From the NCBI RefSeq assembly GCF_008801605.1, contig NZ_VZPJ01000018.1, positions 1 through 64,000 on the forward strand: 64,000 nt of DNA, given 5' to 3'. Positions 63,964 through 64,000 of the stretch are shown here, piece after piece (positions within the stretch are counted from its first letter, which is position 1; each line of letters opens with the position of its first letter). The notes under the pieces were generated by a model. It saw only the letters and a list, made by a program, of their open reading frames with translations, did not search any database and was not told the origin of the DNA. The position numbers and the translations under genes were made by a program. This DNA is from Pseudomonas brassicacearum subsp. brassicacearum (lineage in GTDB: Bacteria; Pseudomonadota; Gammaproteobacteria; Pseudomonadales; Pseudomonadaceae).

Positions 63964-64000
63964 GGCCCGGGGCGACGTTCAGTCCGGCCGATAGTCTTGC

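Overview
The window reads as chromosomal DNA of a fluorescent-group Pseudomonas. GC is high and evenly distributed, genes are dense and mostly in operons. Almost every intergenic gap carries the short REP palindromes typical of the P. fluorescens complex (GTGGGAGCGAGCTTGCTCGCGAT and variants). Gene order matches known Pseudomonas loci (kguEKTD-ptxS, vreAIR-hxc, acoRXABC). The species assignment is inference. I see no rRNA, tRNA, CRISPR array, prophage or insertion sequence.

Layout. 1-632: tandem array of a 134-135 bp unit built on a REP pair. 633-5945 (minus strand): 2-ketogluconate utilisation operon kguE-K-T-D with its repressor gene ptxS and two perfect PtxS operators. 6201-9000: a WG-repeat lipoprotein, a large inverted repeat and a small acidic protein. 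9323-14191: the large NAD-glutamate dehydrogenase gdhB with a clear terminator. 14373-17513: a periplasmic cupin, an ABM-domain protein, a MocR-type regulator and a divergent AhpD-like protein.

17640-45391 is the most interesting part. It is a phosphate-starvation secretion island whose gene order is the same as the P. aeruginosa PA0674-PA0690 region: vreA-vreI-vreR (cell-surface-signalling sigma system without a receptor barrel), eleven hxc genes for a second type II secretion system in the same order and orientations (W,U,P,V,T,X,Y,Z,Q,R,S), a secreted DING phosphate-binding protein, and a 4188-residue PdtA-like filamentous-haemagglutinin exoprotein. A candidate Pho box lies upstream of vreA. 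No TpsB (PdtB) transporter gene follows pdtA, so its export route is open. The exoprotein also carries a 44-residue tandem duplication with cysteines and a run of PAGT-type repeats.

45540-56328 (mixed strands): a CHASE4-like/PAS/GGDEF/EAL protein whose EAL domain is visibly degenerate; a YjdF-type membrane protein with a ThDP enzyme; a ferric-reductase-like membrane protein; an OmpR-type two-component system divergent from a DUF2790 exported protein, with a long inverted repeat between them; a CcdA-thioredoxin fusion; and a small exported protein.

56333-63908: the acetoin catabolic locus, with acoR divergent from acoX-acoA-acoB-acoC and a 2,3-butanediol dehydrogenase. A textbook sigma-54 promoter, candidate AcoR sites and a 16-codon upstream ORF that overlaps acoX are visible. 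A hairpin terminator closes the operon near the window end.
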